The notes under the pieces: generated by a model
The model's input: the letters and a program-made list of their open reading frames with translations, nothing else
The model's database searches: none
What the model was told of the DNA's origin: nothing
Translations under genes and position numbers: made by a program
Shown here: one piece after another, positions 1 through 7,568 of the stretch
Numbering within the stretch: position 1 is the stretch's first letter
Layout of the letters: each line of letters starts with the position of its first letter
Origin: Rhodococcus sp. 06-462-5
Lineage (GTDB): Bacteria; Actinomycetota; Actinomycetes; Mycobacteriales; Mycobacteriaceae
Direction: 5' to 3'
Length of the DNA: 42,190 bases
Assembly: GCF_002258315.1 (NCBI RefSeq)
Contig: NZ_NOYD01000036.1
Location: 1-42,190, forward strand

Positions 1-64
1 GGTTGGGGTGGCCTGCGAACGCGGAGCGGCCCGAACTGTCCTGCCCGGTGAGTTTGCGGCGCAT
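1..64 (-). CDS. Possible 5' fragment of a minus-strand gene
   Basis: Reading leftwards from an ATG at 64, 21 codons stay open to the window edge and begin MRRKLTGQDSSGR. A GGGG stretch lies about 5-8 bases upstream of the ATG on the minus strand and could be a ribosome binding site. No family can be recognised from so few residues. A plus-strand frame is also open from base 2 to a stop near 159, so the coding strand is not certain. The call rests only on an open frame plus a plausible start. Confidence 0.3.
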   Translation of the reverse strand, partial: MRRKLTGQDSSGRSAFAGHPN

Positions 65-149
65 GATGGTCCCCACTGCCTCGAAATGATCCGACCGACC
101 TTTCCACGATGGCGACGCAACCTGCGAGTATCAAGCGATAGGGGTCAGC

Positions 150-173
150 GTCACATGTGATGCTCACTGTGAC
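150..173. promoter_or_regulatory. Overlapping palindromes upstream of the YhhN gene
   Basis: TCACATGTGA (151-160) is a perfect palindrome. It overlaps GTGA-TGC-TCAC, and GTCAC (150-154) pairs with GTGAC (169-173). The block sits 25-48 bases before the YhhN start, where a repressor or activator would act. The spacing does not match the CRP consensus, so no regulator is named. Confidence 0.3.
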
Positions 174-197
174 GAGATTTTCGGGTGGAGGTCTGCG

Positions 198-833
198 ATG
201 GTTGTCGGTCGGGTCAGGCGGGCTCGTGCGGCCGCGCTGGTGGCGGGTGCGGTGACCGTGGTCGGTGCCTGGACGGGGTCGATGCCGTTGCAGCGGATCG
301 CCAAGCCTCTGATAGTCCCGGCACTGGCGAGCGGGCTCGATCCGACGCGAGATCGGGTGCTCTTGACGGGTCTCGCGGCCGCCACGGTCGGCGATGTGCT
401 GCTGATCGACCCGGACGACGACTCCGCTCTGGAATGGGGTGCGCGTGCATTCGCCGTGATGCAGGGCAGCTATACGTACCTGCTGTTTCGCAGAGGTGCT
501 CGGCCGGCACTGATCGACGCCGTTCCCCGGTACGCCGGATGGGCGGCCGCGGCGACGCAACTTGCCAGGCGTCAGCCCGCGGTGGCGTCGACCCTGATCG
601 CGTACGGTGCGGTGCTCGCGACCACGTCGACCCTGTCTGCTCGTTCTGTTTCGCGCGGCGGCGATCGGCGGCTGATCATCGGCGGAATTCTGTTCACCGT
701 CTCCGATGCGCTGATCTTGTTCAGACGACTGTTGCTCACCGACGACCGTCAGCGGCGGACCGCGGAGGCGATCATTCTGTCGACCTACGTCGCGGCGCAG
801 GTCCTACTCGTCGAGGCCTTGGCTTCGGGGTAG
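198..833 (+). CDS. YhhN-family integral membrane protein (lysoplasmalogenase-like)
   Basis: The 211-residue protein is almost entirely hydrophobic segments, about seven to eight helices. It carries the signatures of the YhhN/TMEM86 family: a GDVLLI stretch near residue 63 and GGILFTVSDALILF near residue 160, whose acidic residues inside membrane segments are typical. Characterised animal members hydrolyse the vinyl-ether bond of lysoplasmalogen; whether actinobacterial members do so is unknown. The ATG at 198 follows GGAGG at 187-191 with good spacing. The 3' end overlaps the convergent gene at 804-1256 by 30 bases. Family assignment is fairly secure; substrate is inferred. Confidence 0.8.
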   Translation: MVVGRVRRARAAALVAGAVTVVGAWTGSMPLQRIAKPLIVPALASGLDPTRDRVLLTGLAAATVGDVLLIDPDDDSALEWGARAFAVMQGSYTYLLFRRGARPALIDAVPRYAGWAAAATQLARRQPAVASTLIAYGAVLATTSTLSARSVSRGGDRRLIIGGILFTVSDALILFRRLLLTDDRQRRTAEAIILSTYVAAQVLLVEALASG

Positions 834-1256
834 CAGCAGCACCCGCTCGCGGTGGGCGGGGTCGACGCGAACGGCGATGACGGTGCCCGGCTCGAAGCGC
901 GAGGTGTCCGAGCGGGGGATGTCGTAGACGATCTTGCCGAAGTAGCTGCTCGAGCCGGGCACTGTGAATTCGAGATCCAACTCGGCGGTGTTCTCGTCGA
1001 TGCGTCGGATGGCATCCACTGTCGCCCACCCTTCCACGCCGTGTTCGATCAGCTCCTTCTGCTCGCGCGTCGGTCGTCCGGCGATCATCATGGCCAGGCC
1101 GAGAGCCGCGCCGAATCCGGCGACCAGGGCCGCCAGCTGGTACGGAAGCGTTCCGGGCGGAGTTCGGGGGTTCAGCCATCCGATCCAGATCGCCAGTACG
1201 AGTGCGTAGCCGATCGTCACCACGACGACTGATCGCACGATTCTCGCGTTGTTCAC
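804..1256 (-). CDS. Small membrane protein with soluble C-terminal domain (DUF3592-like)
   Basis: This 150-residue protein has two N-terminal hydrophobic helices (about residues 8-27 and 38-60) and a soluble C-terminal half rich in beta-type sequence (EGWATVDAIRRIDENTAEL and FEPGTVIAVRVDPAHRERV). That pattern resembles DUF3592-type proteins, where a small beta domain follows membrane anchors. The GTG start at 1256 is preceded by AGGAG about 8 bases away. It converges on and overlaps the YhhN gene and diverges from the SDR gene. Function is unknown. Confidence 0.7.
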   Translation of the reverse strand: MNNARIVRSVVVVTIGYALVLAIWIGWLNPRTPPGTLPYQLAALVAGFGAALGLAMMIAGRPTREQKELIEHGVEGWATVDAIRRIDENTAELDLEFTVPGSSSYFGKIVYDIPRSDTSRFEPGTVIAVRVDPAHRERVLLLPRSQGLDE

Positions 1257-1306
1257 TACGGTGCTCCTGCGCCGCCGAAAGCGGCCGTTGGATATTCGAC
1301 GATAGG

Positions 1307-1331
1307 GGGTTACCGGTAAGTAGGGTTACAT
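1307..1331. promoter_or_regulatory. Candidate operator (TTACCGGTAA palindrome plus GGGTTAC direct repeat)
   Basis: TTACCGGTAA at 1310-1319 is a perfect 10-bp palindrome. GGGTTAC occurs at 1307-1313 and again at 1324-1330. The block lies between the divergent small membrane protein (start 1256) and the SDR gene (start 1346), immediately in front of the latter. TetR-type repressors of lipid genes in actinobacteria often use such sites, but no regulator gene is adjacent, so the identity is inference. Confidence 0.4.
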
Positions 1332-1345
1332 GTACGGTGATCGAT

Positions 1346-2134
1346 GTGACTCGACCAACTGTCTTCATCTCAGGCGCAGCTGCCGGTATCGGCCGCGCGA
1401 CGGCTCTCAAATTCGCGGCCAATGGCTACCTCGTCGGTGCGTACGATATCGACGAGACCGGCTTGGCATCGCTCGGCAAGGAAGCTGCCTCGCTCAGCGG
1501 CCGCGTCGTCACCGGCATCTTGGATGTAACCAACTCCGACCAGTGGGAAACCCGGTTGAAGGAGTTCGTCGCCGAGGGCGACGGTCGACTCGACGTTCTG
1601 ATCAACAACGCCGGAATTCTGGCCGCTGGTGCCTTCGAGGACATGCCGCTGTCGGTGCATCGTCGTCAGATCGACATCAACTTCAACGGCGTCATCTACG
1701 GCACCCTCGCGGCCTTCCCGTACCTCAAGGACACCGCAGGGGCGCAGGTCGTCAACTTGTGTTCCGCGTCGGCCATCTACGGTCAGCCCGAGTTGGTGAC
1801 CTACGGCGCGACCAAGTTCGCGGTGCGAGGCGTCACCGAGGCGCTGGATCTCGAGTGGAGCAAGTACGACATCTCGGTCAAGGCCATGTGGCCGCTGTTC
1901 GTCCAAACGGCGATGACCCAGGGCGTGTCGACGGGCACCACGAGTTCGTTGGGTATCAAGCTCACCGTCAAAGATGTGTCCGACGCGATCTTCGACGCGA
2001 CCCGTCCGGTCAAGCGTCGGTTGCACAAGGTGCATTTCCCGGTCGGCTTGCCGTCCAAGGCGCTCTCGCTCGGTTCGCGCTTCTCGCCCGCATGGCTCAC
2101 GCGCGAGGTCAACCGGCGCCTGAGCCACACCTAG
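1346..2134 (+). CDS. Short-chain dehydrogenase/reductase (SDR)
   Basis: This classical SDR of about 262 residues is an NAD(P)-dependent oxidoreductase. The glycine-rich nucleotide motif SGAAAGIGRATA is near the N-terminus, followed by LINNAGI, a catalytic serine in CSASAIYG and the YxxxK pair in YGATKFAVRG. The C-terminus is basic (VKRRLHKVHFPV), as in membrane-associated actinobacterial SDRs. A longer frame reaches back to 1202, but residues before the Rossmann motif are unlike SDRs and would overlap the divergent gene. GTG at 1346 has GGTGA 5 bases upstream; GTG at 1337 is the alternative. The substrate cannot be told from sequence. Confidence 0.85.
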   Translation: MTRPTVFISGAAAGIGRATALKFAANGYLVGAYDIDETGLASLGKEAASLSGRVVTGILDVTNSDQWETRLKEFVAEGDGRLDVLINNAGILAAGAFEDMPLSVHRRQIDINFNGVIYGTLAAFPYLKDTAGAQVVNLCSASAIYGQPELVTYGATKFAVRGVTEALDLEWSKYDISVKAMWPLFVQTAMTQGVSTGTTSSLGIKLTVKDVSDAIFDATRPVKRRLHKVHFPVGLPSKALSLGSRFSPAWLTREVNRRLSHT

Positions 2135-2220
2135 AACTCGTCGCCGGACGATGCCGGCACTGCGCCGGTATCGTCGGTCTTTCGAGCAATCGGTGTCGAA
2201 AGGTGGGTCGGGGTTTCTTC

Positions 2221-2862
2221 ATGCTGAGTACGTGGGGTTCGAGCAGAGCACGGCAAATGGGTTGGGCACGAGCCTGGTTGGTGGGAATCGGAGCCTGTAC
2301 GGCGCTCGTTCTCACCGGTTGCAGCAGTGAGTCCGCTGCCCAGCCTCCGCCGCCTGCGTCGACCACCACCCCGCCGCCGACGACCACGTCAACCACCACC
2401 CCTGCACCCGTGACGACCACGGAGGCACCACCGCCTCCGCCTCCGCCTCCGGTGGAGCCGCCGCCCACCGAGGAACCGCAGACGACGTACGCCGCCATCG
2501 GCGGTGCGTACTACTTCAGTTCCCCCGACGGTCTTTTCCAGTGCGGAATCGTGCCGTTGTCGAGTCGTACCGAGGCCGGGTGCCAGGGCACCACCACTCC
2601 GGTGCCGCCGCGACCCGAGGACTGCATGATCAACTGGGGCAACGGTATTCGAGTCACCAACGACGGCCCGGCGGCGTTCATGTGCTCCGGCGGCGTGGTC
2701 TACACCTCGGGTGGGGAAACGATCGACCCACCGCTCGCCGTCGGCGCGAGCATCGCCGCGAACGGATTCACCTGTACGTCCGCCGAGAACGGCATCTCGT
2801 GCGTCGACGATGCGACCGGACACGGCTTCCGCATCGCACCGGACAGCAACGAAGTCTATTGA
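2221..2862 (+). CDS. Pro/Thr-rich secreted lipoprotein
   Basis: The protein has 213 residues. An N-terminal hydrophobic signal ends in the lipobox LTGC at about residues 31-34, so it should be lipidated and anchored outside the membrane. A low-complexity Pro/Thr stretch (about residues 40-80) acts as a spacer. The C-terminal globular domain of about 120 residues contains six cysteines, including FQCGIVP, EAGCQG, EDCMINWG, FMCSGG, FTCTS and ISCVDD, consistent with three disulfides. AAAGGTGG lies upstream of ATG 2221; ATG 2257 is an in-frame alternative that keeps the lipobox. The stop shares bases with the TTG of the next gene (TTGA), so the two are coupled. Function unknown. Confidence 0.8.
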   Translation: MLSTWGSSRARQMGWARAWLVGIGACTALVLTGCSSESAAQPPPPASTTTPPPTTTSTTTPAPVTTTEAPPPPPPPPVEPPPTEEPQTTYAAIGGAYYFSSPDGLFQCGIVPLSSRTEAGCQGTTTPVPPRPEDCMINWGNGIRVTNDGPAAFMCSGGVVYTSGGETIDPPLAVGASIAANGFTCTSAENGISCVDDATGHGFRIAPDSNEVY

Positions 2863-3548
2863 GCGAGAACACGATCGACAGCGAACCGTCGTCGGACGAT
2901 GCCGGCCCCACCGAGTGGGGTGAGAACCCCAACGGCGTCGGACCGTGGTCGGACACGCACACCGAACCGCCACCCGACGATCCACGATTGGACCCGGAAC
3001 TACTCGCAGGCGGCGACCGCCGCAACGTCGTCGACGCCTACCGCTACTGGCGACGGGAGGCGATCGTCGCCGACATCGACACCCGACGGCATTCGCTGCA
3101 CGTCGCCATCGAGAACTTCACCAACGACGCGAACATCGGGACGGTGGTGCGCACCGCGAACGCCTTTGCGGCGCAAGCGGTCCACATCGTCGGCCGTCGT
3201 CGGTGGAACCGTCGCGGTGCCATGGTCACCGACCGCTACCAGCACATCCATCACCACGACTCGGTGGAGGCGCTCATGGCGTACGCCGCGGAGCAGGGTC
3301 TCGTCGTCGTGGCGGTCGACAACACCCCGGGGTCGGTACCGATCGAGACCGCGGAGTTGCCGCGTCACTGCCTGCTGCTCTTCGGCCAGGAGGGACCCGG
3401 TGTCACAGCCAGTGCCCGCGAATCGGCCTCGATGACGGTATCGATCGCGCAGTTCGGTTCCACTCGCAGCATCAATGCAGGTGTGGCCGCCGGGATTGCC
3501 ATGCACTCGTGGATTCGGCGGCACGCGGATCTCGATGCAGCGTGGTGA
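2859..3548 (+). CDS. SpoU/TrmH-family RNA 2'-O-methyltransferase
   Basis: A 229-residue SPOUT-class methyltransferase that should transfer a methyl group from SAM to a ribose 2'-OH in tRNA or rRNA. The three SpoU motifs are visible: motif 1 ENFTNDANIGTVVRTANAF (residues 85-103, with R98), motif 2 LLLFGQEGPGV (162-172) and motif 3 STRSINAGVAAG (191-202), which build the knotted SAM site. About 45 N-terminal residues are acidic and Pro-rich and probably disordered. The TTG at 2859 overlaps the previous stop by four bases, which supports coupling. The target nucleotide is not predictable. M. tuberculosis has a similar gene (Rv0380c) in a comparable neighbourhood. Confidence 0.85.
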   Translation: MSENTIDSEPSSDDAGPTEWGENPNGVGPWSDTHTEPPPDDPRLDPELLAGGDRRNVVDAYRYWRREAIVADIDTRRHSLHVAIENFTNDANIGTVVRTANAFAAQAVHIVGRRRWNRRGAMVTDRYQHIHHHDSVEALMAYAAEQGLVVVAVDNTPGSVPIETAELPRHCLLLFGQEGPGVTASARESASMTVSIAQFGSTRSINAGVAAGIAMHSWIRRHADLDAAW

Positions 3549-3622
3549 GTCGCAGCGCTCTCCGAGGGGGTTTCCGGGGCGGGATGTAACGAATCGGCAA
3601 CGGTAGTGGCAGGATTGCGGCT

Positions 3623-4759
3623 ATGCAGGAGTTGTGGTCGCAGCGTGCGGACGCTGCGGAGGGGGCCGTCGTCGCGCGGCACATGCGTCGGCTGTGGGGG
3701 CTGCCGGGCACGACGTTGGGAGTCGTCGCCTGGCCACCGGCGCGTGTGGAGCGGATGTTCCTGCGTTGGCACTACTGGTGGCAGGCCCACCTGCTCGACT
3801 GCGCGGTCGACGCCGCCGATCGCGATCTCACCGCCAAGCGCCGTCGGCGATTGAACAAGATCACCCGAGCACACCGAACCCGCAACGTCAGCGGGTGGAC
3901 CAACAACTACTACGACGACATGGCGTGGCTCGGGTTGGCACTCGAACGCGCGCAGAGGCAGCACTTCGTCAGCAATCGCAATGGCATCCAGCAGATCGAG
4001 ATGGAACTGTTCGACGCCTGGGCTCCGGCCGAGGGCGGCGGCATTCCGTGGCGCAAGAAGTCCGACTTCTACAACGCACCGGCCAACGGCCCGGCCGCGA
4101 TCTTGCTGGCCCGCACCGGCCGGCTGTGGCGTGCCCAGGAGATGGCCGACTGGATGGACCGCACCCTCAAGGACCCGCGCACGGGTCTCGTTCTGGACGG
4201 AATGCATTCCACGCGCGCACTCGTCGACGCCAATAAGCCCGGCGAGATGGAACGCGCCGTCTACAGCTACTGCCAGGGCGTCACGTTGGGCCTCGAGACC
4301 GAACTCGCTGTCCGACTCGGAGAACCCCGGCACGCCGAGCGAGTCCATGCGCTGGTCGACGCCGTCGACAACCACCTGACCCGCAACCTCGTCATCACCG
4401 GCGGCGGAGGGGGAGACGGCGGCCTGTTCAACCCGATCCTCGCGCGCTACCTGGCGATGGTCGCGGTGGAGCTACCCGGAGACTCGGACGCCGACGACCG
4501 TGCACGCGAACTCGCGGCCGCGATCGTGCTGAACTCGGCCGAGTCGGCGTGGGAGAACCGCCTCGAAGTGGAGGACAACCCTCTGTTCGGAGCAGACTGG
4601 ACCCGCGAAGCCCGCTTCCCGGGGCAAGGACTGCACATCGCCACCTTCACCGAAGGAACGGTCCGACCGTCCGATGTGCCCGAACGGGACTTCTCGGTGC
4701 AACTCGGCGGCTGGATGCTCATGGAAGCCGCCTACCGAGTCTCGGCTGCGGGTTTCTAG
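3623..4759 (+). CDS. Glycoside hydrolase family 76 protein (alpha-1,6-mannanase-like)
   Basis: 378 residues with the (alpha/alpha)6-barrel pattern of GH76. The hallmark Asp-Asp pair is in TNNYYDDMAW (D98, D99), the nucleophile and acid/base of family mannanases that cut alpha-1,6-mannan. Further features are YCQGVTLGLETELA, a Gly-rich loop ITGGGGGDGGLFNPIL near residue 255, and FSVQLGGWMLMEAAYR at the end. No signal peptide is visible, which is odd for an enzyme acting on cell-envelope mannan, so action on an internal lipid-linked mannan intermediate is possible. M. tuberculosis Rv0365c is the likely counterpart. No clear ribosome binding site precedes ATG 3623, so translation may start near the transcript end. 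Confidence 0.8.
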   Translation: MQELWSQRADAAEGAVVARHMRRLWGLPGTTLGVVAWPPARVERMFLRWHYWWQAHLLDCAVDAADRDLTAKRRRRLNKITRAHRTRNVSGWTNNYYDDMAWLGLALERAQRQHFVSNRNGIQQIEMELFDAWAPAEGGGIPWRKKSDFYNAPANGPAAILLARTGRLWRAQEMADWMDRTLKDPRTGLVLDGMHSTRALVDANKPGEMERAVYSYCQGVTLGLETELAVRLGEPRHAERVHALVDAVDNHLTRNLVITGGGGGDGGLFNPILARYLAMVAVELPGDSDADDRARELAAAIVLNSAESAWENRLEVEDNPLFGADWTREARFPGQGLHIATFTEGTVRPSDVPERDFSVQLGGWMLMEAAYRVSAAGF

Positions 4760-4790
4760 AACACTTCGTCGGAGCGGACCGACGCAGAAC

Positions 4791-5498
4791 CTACTCGACG
4801 ACCTCTTCGACCTCGATGGTCTCTTCGGGGCGTGCCATTTCCTTGCGGTACTGCCAGATACCGAGCCCGGTTCCGACGACGAGCAACACCACCATGCTGA
4901 TGAGGACGGCAGGCATCAGCCAGGGGATGCCCTCGATGAACGAGCCGAAGTAGAACCCGATCAGCAGGAGCACCGGAGCCCAGATGATGGCGCCGAGAGT
5001 GCTGGCGATCGTGTACTTGCGGTGATCCATCTTCGCGGCACCCGCGACCAGCGGGCACAGCGTGCGCACCCAGGGAATCCACCGCGCGACCAGCACCGCC
5101 CAGAATCCGTGCTTCTCCAGCAGAAGATTGACCTTGTGCAGGTTCTTGGTGTTGAGGTACTTGCCGTTCTTACGCGCCACCAGCGTCGAGCCGGTCCGGT
5201 GTCCGATCGAGTACCCCACCTGATTGCCCGCGATGGCGGCGACCATCGCACCGAGCGACAGCGCCCAGATGTGACCGGTGCCCGACGCATGGGTCGCCAT
5301 CACGATTCCTGCCGTGATCAGCATCGAATCCCCGGGTAGGAACAACCCGATGATCACCGCGCATTCGATGAACACGAAGGTCATCACGACGATCCACACG
5401 ACGAGGGGGCCCGCTGTCTCCAGCGGACCGAAGCTGCCGACGGCCTGAACGGACACGGCCGGCAGCGCAGTGGTAATCGACGACATGGACTCGATCAC
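4791..5498 (-). CDS. DedA-family membrane protein (second of a tandem pair)
   Basis: 235 residues. DedA/VTT-domain features are clear: FIECAVIIGLFLPGDSML with the conserved E and FLPGDS, GNQVGYSIGHRTG, and the amphipathic segment FWAVLVARWIPWVRTLCPLV with conserved arginines followed by GAAKM. DedA proteins are polytopic membrane proteins linked to lipid (undecaprenyl-phosphate or phospholipid) translocation and to membrane potential. The start is GTG 5498; an internal ATG four codons on is the alternative. It lies 16 bases after the first DedA gene on the same strand, so the two are probably one transcript. It converges on the GH76 gene. Confidence 0.85.
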   Translation of the reverse strand: MIESMSSITTALPAVSVQAVGSFGPLETAGPLVVWIVVMTFVFIECAVIIGLFLPGDSMLITAGIVMATHASGTGHIWALSLGAMVAAIAGNQVGYSIGHRTGSTLVARKNGKYLNTKNLHKVNLLLEKHGFWAVLVARWIPWVRTLCPLVAGAAKMDHRKYTIASTLGAIIWAPVLLLIGFYFGSFIEGIPWLMPAVLISMVVLLVVGTGLGIWQYRKEMARPEETIEVEEVVE

Positions 5499-5514
5499 TT
5501 TCGGAGGATCTCGA

Positions 5515-6219
5515 TCAGGACCTGGTGTCCGGGGCGTCGGCCTCGATCACATCGGTTGCCTCGCCGAGCGGGGTCTTGCGGGCCTTGATCATGCGCTTGC
5601 CGACCTCGATGACGATGGGGAGGACGGAGACGGCGACGATGACGAGGAAGATGATGTCGACGTGTTCACGGATGAACGCGATCTGCCCGAGCAGGTACCC
5701 CAGCACCGTCACGCCCGCGCCCCAGAGGATGCCGCCGACGACGTTGTAGGTGAGGAACAGTGAGTACTTCATGTGCGACGCACCGGCCACGACCGGTGCG
5801 AACGTACGCACGATCGGCACGAAGCGCGCCAGGATGATCGTGATCGGACCGTGCTTCTCGAAGAAGATGTGCGACTCGTCGATGTACTTCTTCTTGAAGA
5901 ATCGCGAATCGTTGCTCTTGAAGAGGGCCGCGCCACCCTTGGTCCCGATGAGATAGCCGACCTGATCACCGAGGATGGCCGCGATCGGGATCAGGATGAC
6001 GAGCGTCCAGATGGATGCGAACGGCTCGATCTCGGTGGACTTCGACGCCGCGATCAACCCGGCCGTGAAGAGGAGGGAATCGCCTGGGAGCAGCGGAAAC
6101 AGCAGCCCCGACTCGATGAAGACCACCAGCAGCAGCCCGATGAGCACCCAGTGCCCGAACGAGTTGAGCAGGTTCACCGGGTCGAGGAATCCGGGCAGCA
6201 GGGCCAGGTTCGTCGTCAT
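5515..6219 (-). CDS. DedA-family membrane protein (first of a tandem pair)
   Basis: 234 residues, with the same family motifs as its neighbour: VVFIESGLLFPLLPGDSLLF, GDQVGYLIGTKGG, and ITIILARFVPIVRTFAPVVAG followed by SHMKY. The C-terminus is hydrophobic and ends in a charged cytoplasmic tail. ATG 6219 (MTTNLALLPGF) is preferred because this N-terminus is the usual one for actinobacterial DedA; an in-frame GTG at 6246 would add nine residues. The M. tuberculosis counterpart next to fba is Rv0364. It is divergent from fba. This copy is closer to that type than the 4791-5498 copy, judging by motif wording. Confidence 0.87.
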   Translation of the reverse strand: MTTNLALLPGFLDPVNLLNSFGHWVLIGLLLVVFIESGLLFPLLPGDSLLFTAGLIAASKSTEIEPFASIWTLVILIPIAAILGDQVGYLIGTKGGAALFKSNDSRFFKKKYIDESHIFFEKHGPITIILARFVPIVRTFAPVVAGASHMKYSLFLTYNVVGGILWGAGVTVLGYLLGQIAFIREHVDIIFLVIVAVSVLPIVIEVGKRMIKARKTPLGEATDVIEADAPDTRS

Positions 6220-6439
6220 CGTTTCCGAGGCAGCTAGGACACTCACCGCGCCCACACTACCGGCCGAAACTGGTATGTCCTGAACAGATGATGTCGCTCG
6301 GCTGTGAATGCGATGGCCTGTGCGTCGTTCTCGGTGCTCCTGCGGAATGACCTCAGGGATGCGGGTACGCACGACACCGGGCTCGGAGGTTGCCATACTG
6401 CACAGGACACAATCGAACTTTCAATGGAGGAATGACGCC

Positions 6440-7480
6440 GTGCCTATCGCAACTCCCGAGGTCTACGCCGAGATGCTGGGCCGGGCGAAGGAACACAAGT
6501 TCGCCTTTCCGGCAATCAACTGTGTGGGTTCCGAGTCCATCAACGCCGCCATCAAGGGCTTCGCCGACGCGGGTAGCGACGGCATCATCCAGTTCTCGAC
6601 CGGCGGAGCCGAGTTCGGATCAGGACTCGGCATCAAGGACATGGTCGTCGGCGCTGTGGCGCTCGCCGAGTTCGCGCACGTGATCGCCGCCAAGTACGAC
6701 GTCACCATCGCTCTGCACACCGATCACTGCCCCAAGGACAAGCTGGACACGTACGTTCGTCCACTGATCGCGATCTCGCAGGAGCGCGTCGACGCAGGCA
6801 AGAACCCGCTGTTCCAGTCGCACATGTGGGACGGCTCGGCCATCCCGATCGACGAGAACCTCGAGATCGCCAAGGACCTGCTGGCCCGCGCTGCAGCAGC
6901 GAACATCATTCTCGAGGTCGAGATCGGTGTCGTCGGCGGCGAGGAAGACGGCGTCGAGGCCGAGATCAACGACAAGCTCTACACCTCCAACGAGGACTTC
7001 CTCAAGACCGTCGAGGCCCTCGGCGCAGGCGACGCGGGCTCGCGCTACCTGCTGGCGGCCACGTTCGGCAACGTGCACGGCGTGTACAAGCCGGGCAACG
7101 TCAAGCTCAAGCCGTCGGTGCTGGCAGACGGCCAGAAGGTCGCAACGGAGAAGCTCGGTCTGGCGTCGGGTTCCAAGCCGTTCGACTTCGTCTTCCACGG
7201 CGGATCGGGATCGGCGAAGAGCGAGATCGAAGAGGCACTCGAGTACGGCGTGGTGAAGATGAACGTCGACACCGACACCCAGTACGCGTTCAGCCGTCCC
7301 ATCGCCGGACACTTCTTCTCCAACTACGACGGTGTGCTCAAGATCGACGGTGAGGTCGGCAACAAGAAGGCCTACGACCCGCGCAGCTACCTCAAGAAGG
7401 CCGAGGCCGGCATGACGGCCCGTGTCGTCGAGGCCTGCAACGACCTCAAGTCCGCCGGTCGCAGCGTGAGTGCCGGCTAG
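6440..7480 (+). CDS. fba: Class II fructose-1,6-bisphosphate aldolase
   Basis: 346 residues, the normal length for the actinobacterial zinc aldolase that splits fructose 1,6-bisphosphate into glyceraldehyde 3-phosphate and dihydroxyacetone phosphate. Seen motifs: FPAINCVGSESINAAI at the N-terminus, the metal/catalytic segment IALHTDHCP, the acidic zinc-site region LEVEIGVVGGEEDG, FGNVHGVYKPGNV and the phosphate loops FHGGSGS and KMNVDTDTQYAF. GTG 6440 follows GGAGG at 6426-6430. The frame runs further upstream, but that part lies before the ribosome binding site. It is monocistronic and divergent from the DedA pair, as in M. tuberculosis (Rv0363c). Confidence 0.97.
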   Translation: MPIATPEVYAEMLGRAKEHKFAFPAINCVGSESINAAIKGFADAGSDGIIQFSTGGAEFGSGLGIKDMVVGAVALAEFAHVIAAKYDVTIALHTDHCPKDKLDTYVRPLIAISQERVDAGKNPLFQSHMWDGSAIPIDENLEIAKDLLARAAAANIILEVEIGVVGGEEDGVEAEINDKLYTSNEDFLKTVEALGAGDAGSRYLLAATFGNVHGVYKPGNVKLKPSVLADGQKVATEKLGLASGSKPFDFVFHGGSGSAKSEIEEALEYGVVKMNVDTDTQYAFSRPIAGHFFSNYDGVLKIDGEVGNKKAYDPRSYLKKAEAGMTARVVEACNDLKSAGRSVSAG

Positions 7481-7483
7481 CCG

Positions 7484-7560
7484 GCAGTGGCGTGGGTAAG
7501 TGCCCTCTGGGGCACATCGGAGCGGAGCCTGCGGAGCGACCCGCAGGCTCCTCCATGCCA
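7484..7560. repeat. Nested palindromes between convergent gene ends (terminator or dispersed repeat)
   Basis: Between the ends of fba and the Rv0361-like gene are three nested inverted repeats. GCAGTGGC (7484-7491) pairs with GCCACTGC near 7557-7564. GTGCCC/GGGCAC (7500-7505, 7510-7515) forms a 4-base-loop hairpin. GGAGCCTGCGG/CCGCAGGCTCC (7524-7534, 7541-7551) forms an 11-bp perfect stem. There is no clear T-run. It could end transcription from both sides. Part of it resembles the palindrome at 27853-27900. Confidence 0.65.
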
Positions 7561-7568
7561 CTGCAGCG

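Noticed and set aside
150..173. CRP site upstream of the YhhN gene
   Set aside because: Half-site spacing is wrong for TGTGA-N6-TCACA; kept only as an unassigned palindrome.
1330..2220. In-frame upstream extension of the lipoprotein gene (510-residue frame)
   Set aside because: It overlaps the SDR gene in another frame and its sequence is Arg-rich with no domain; the lipoprotein signal starts at 2221.
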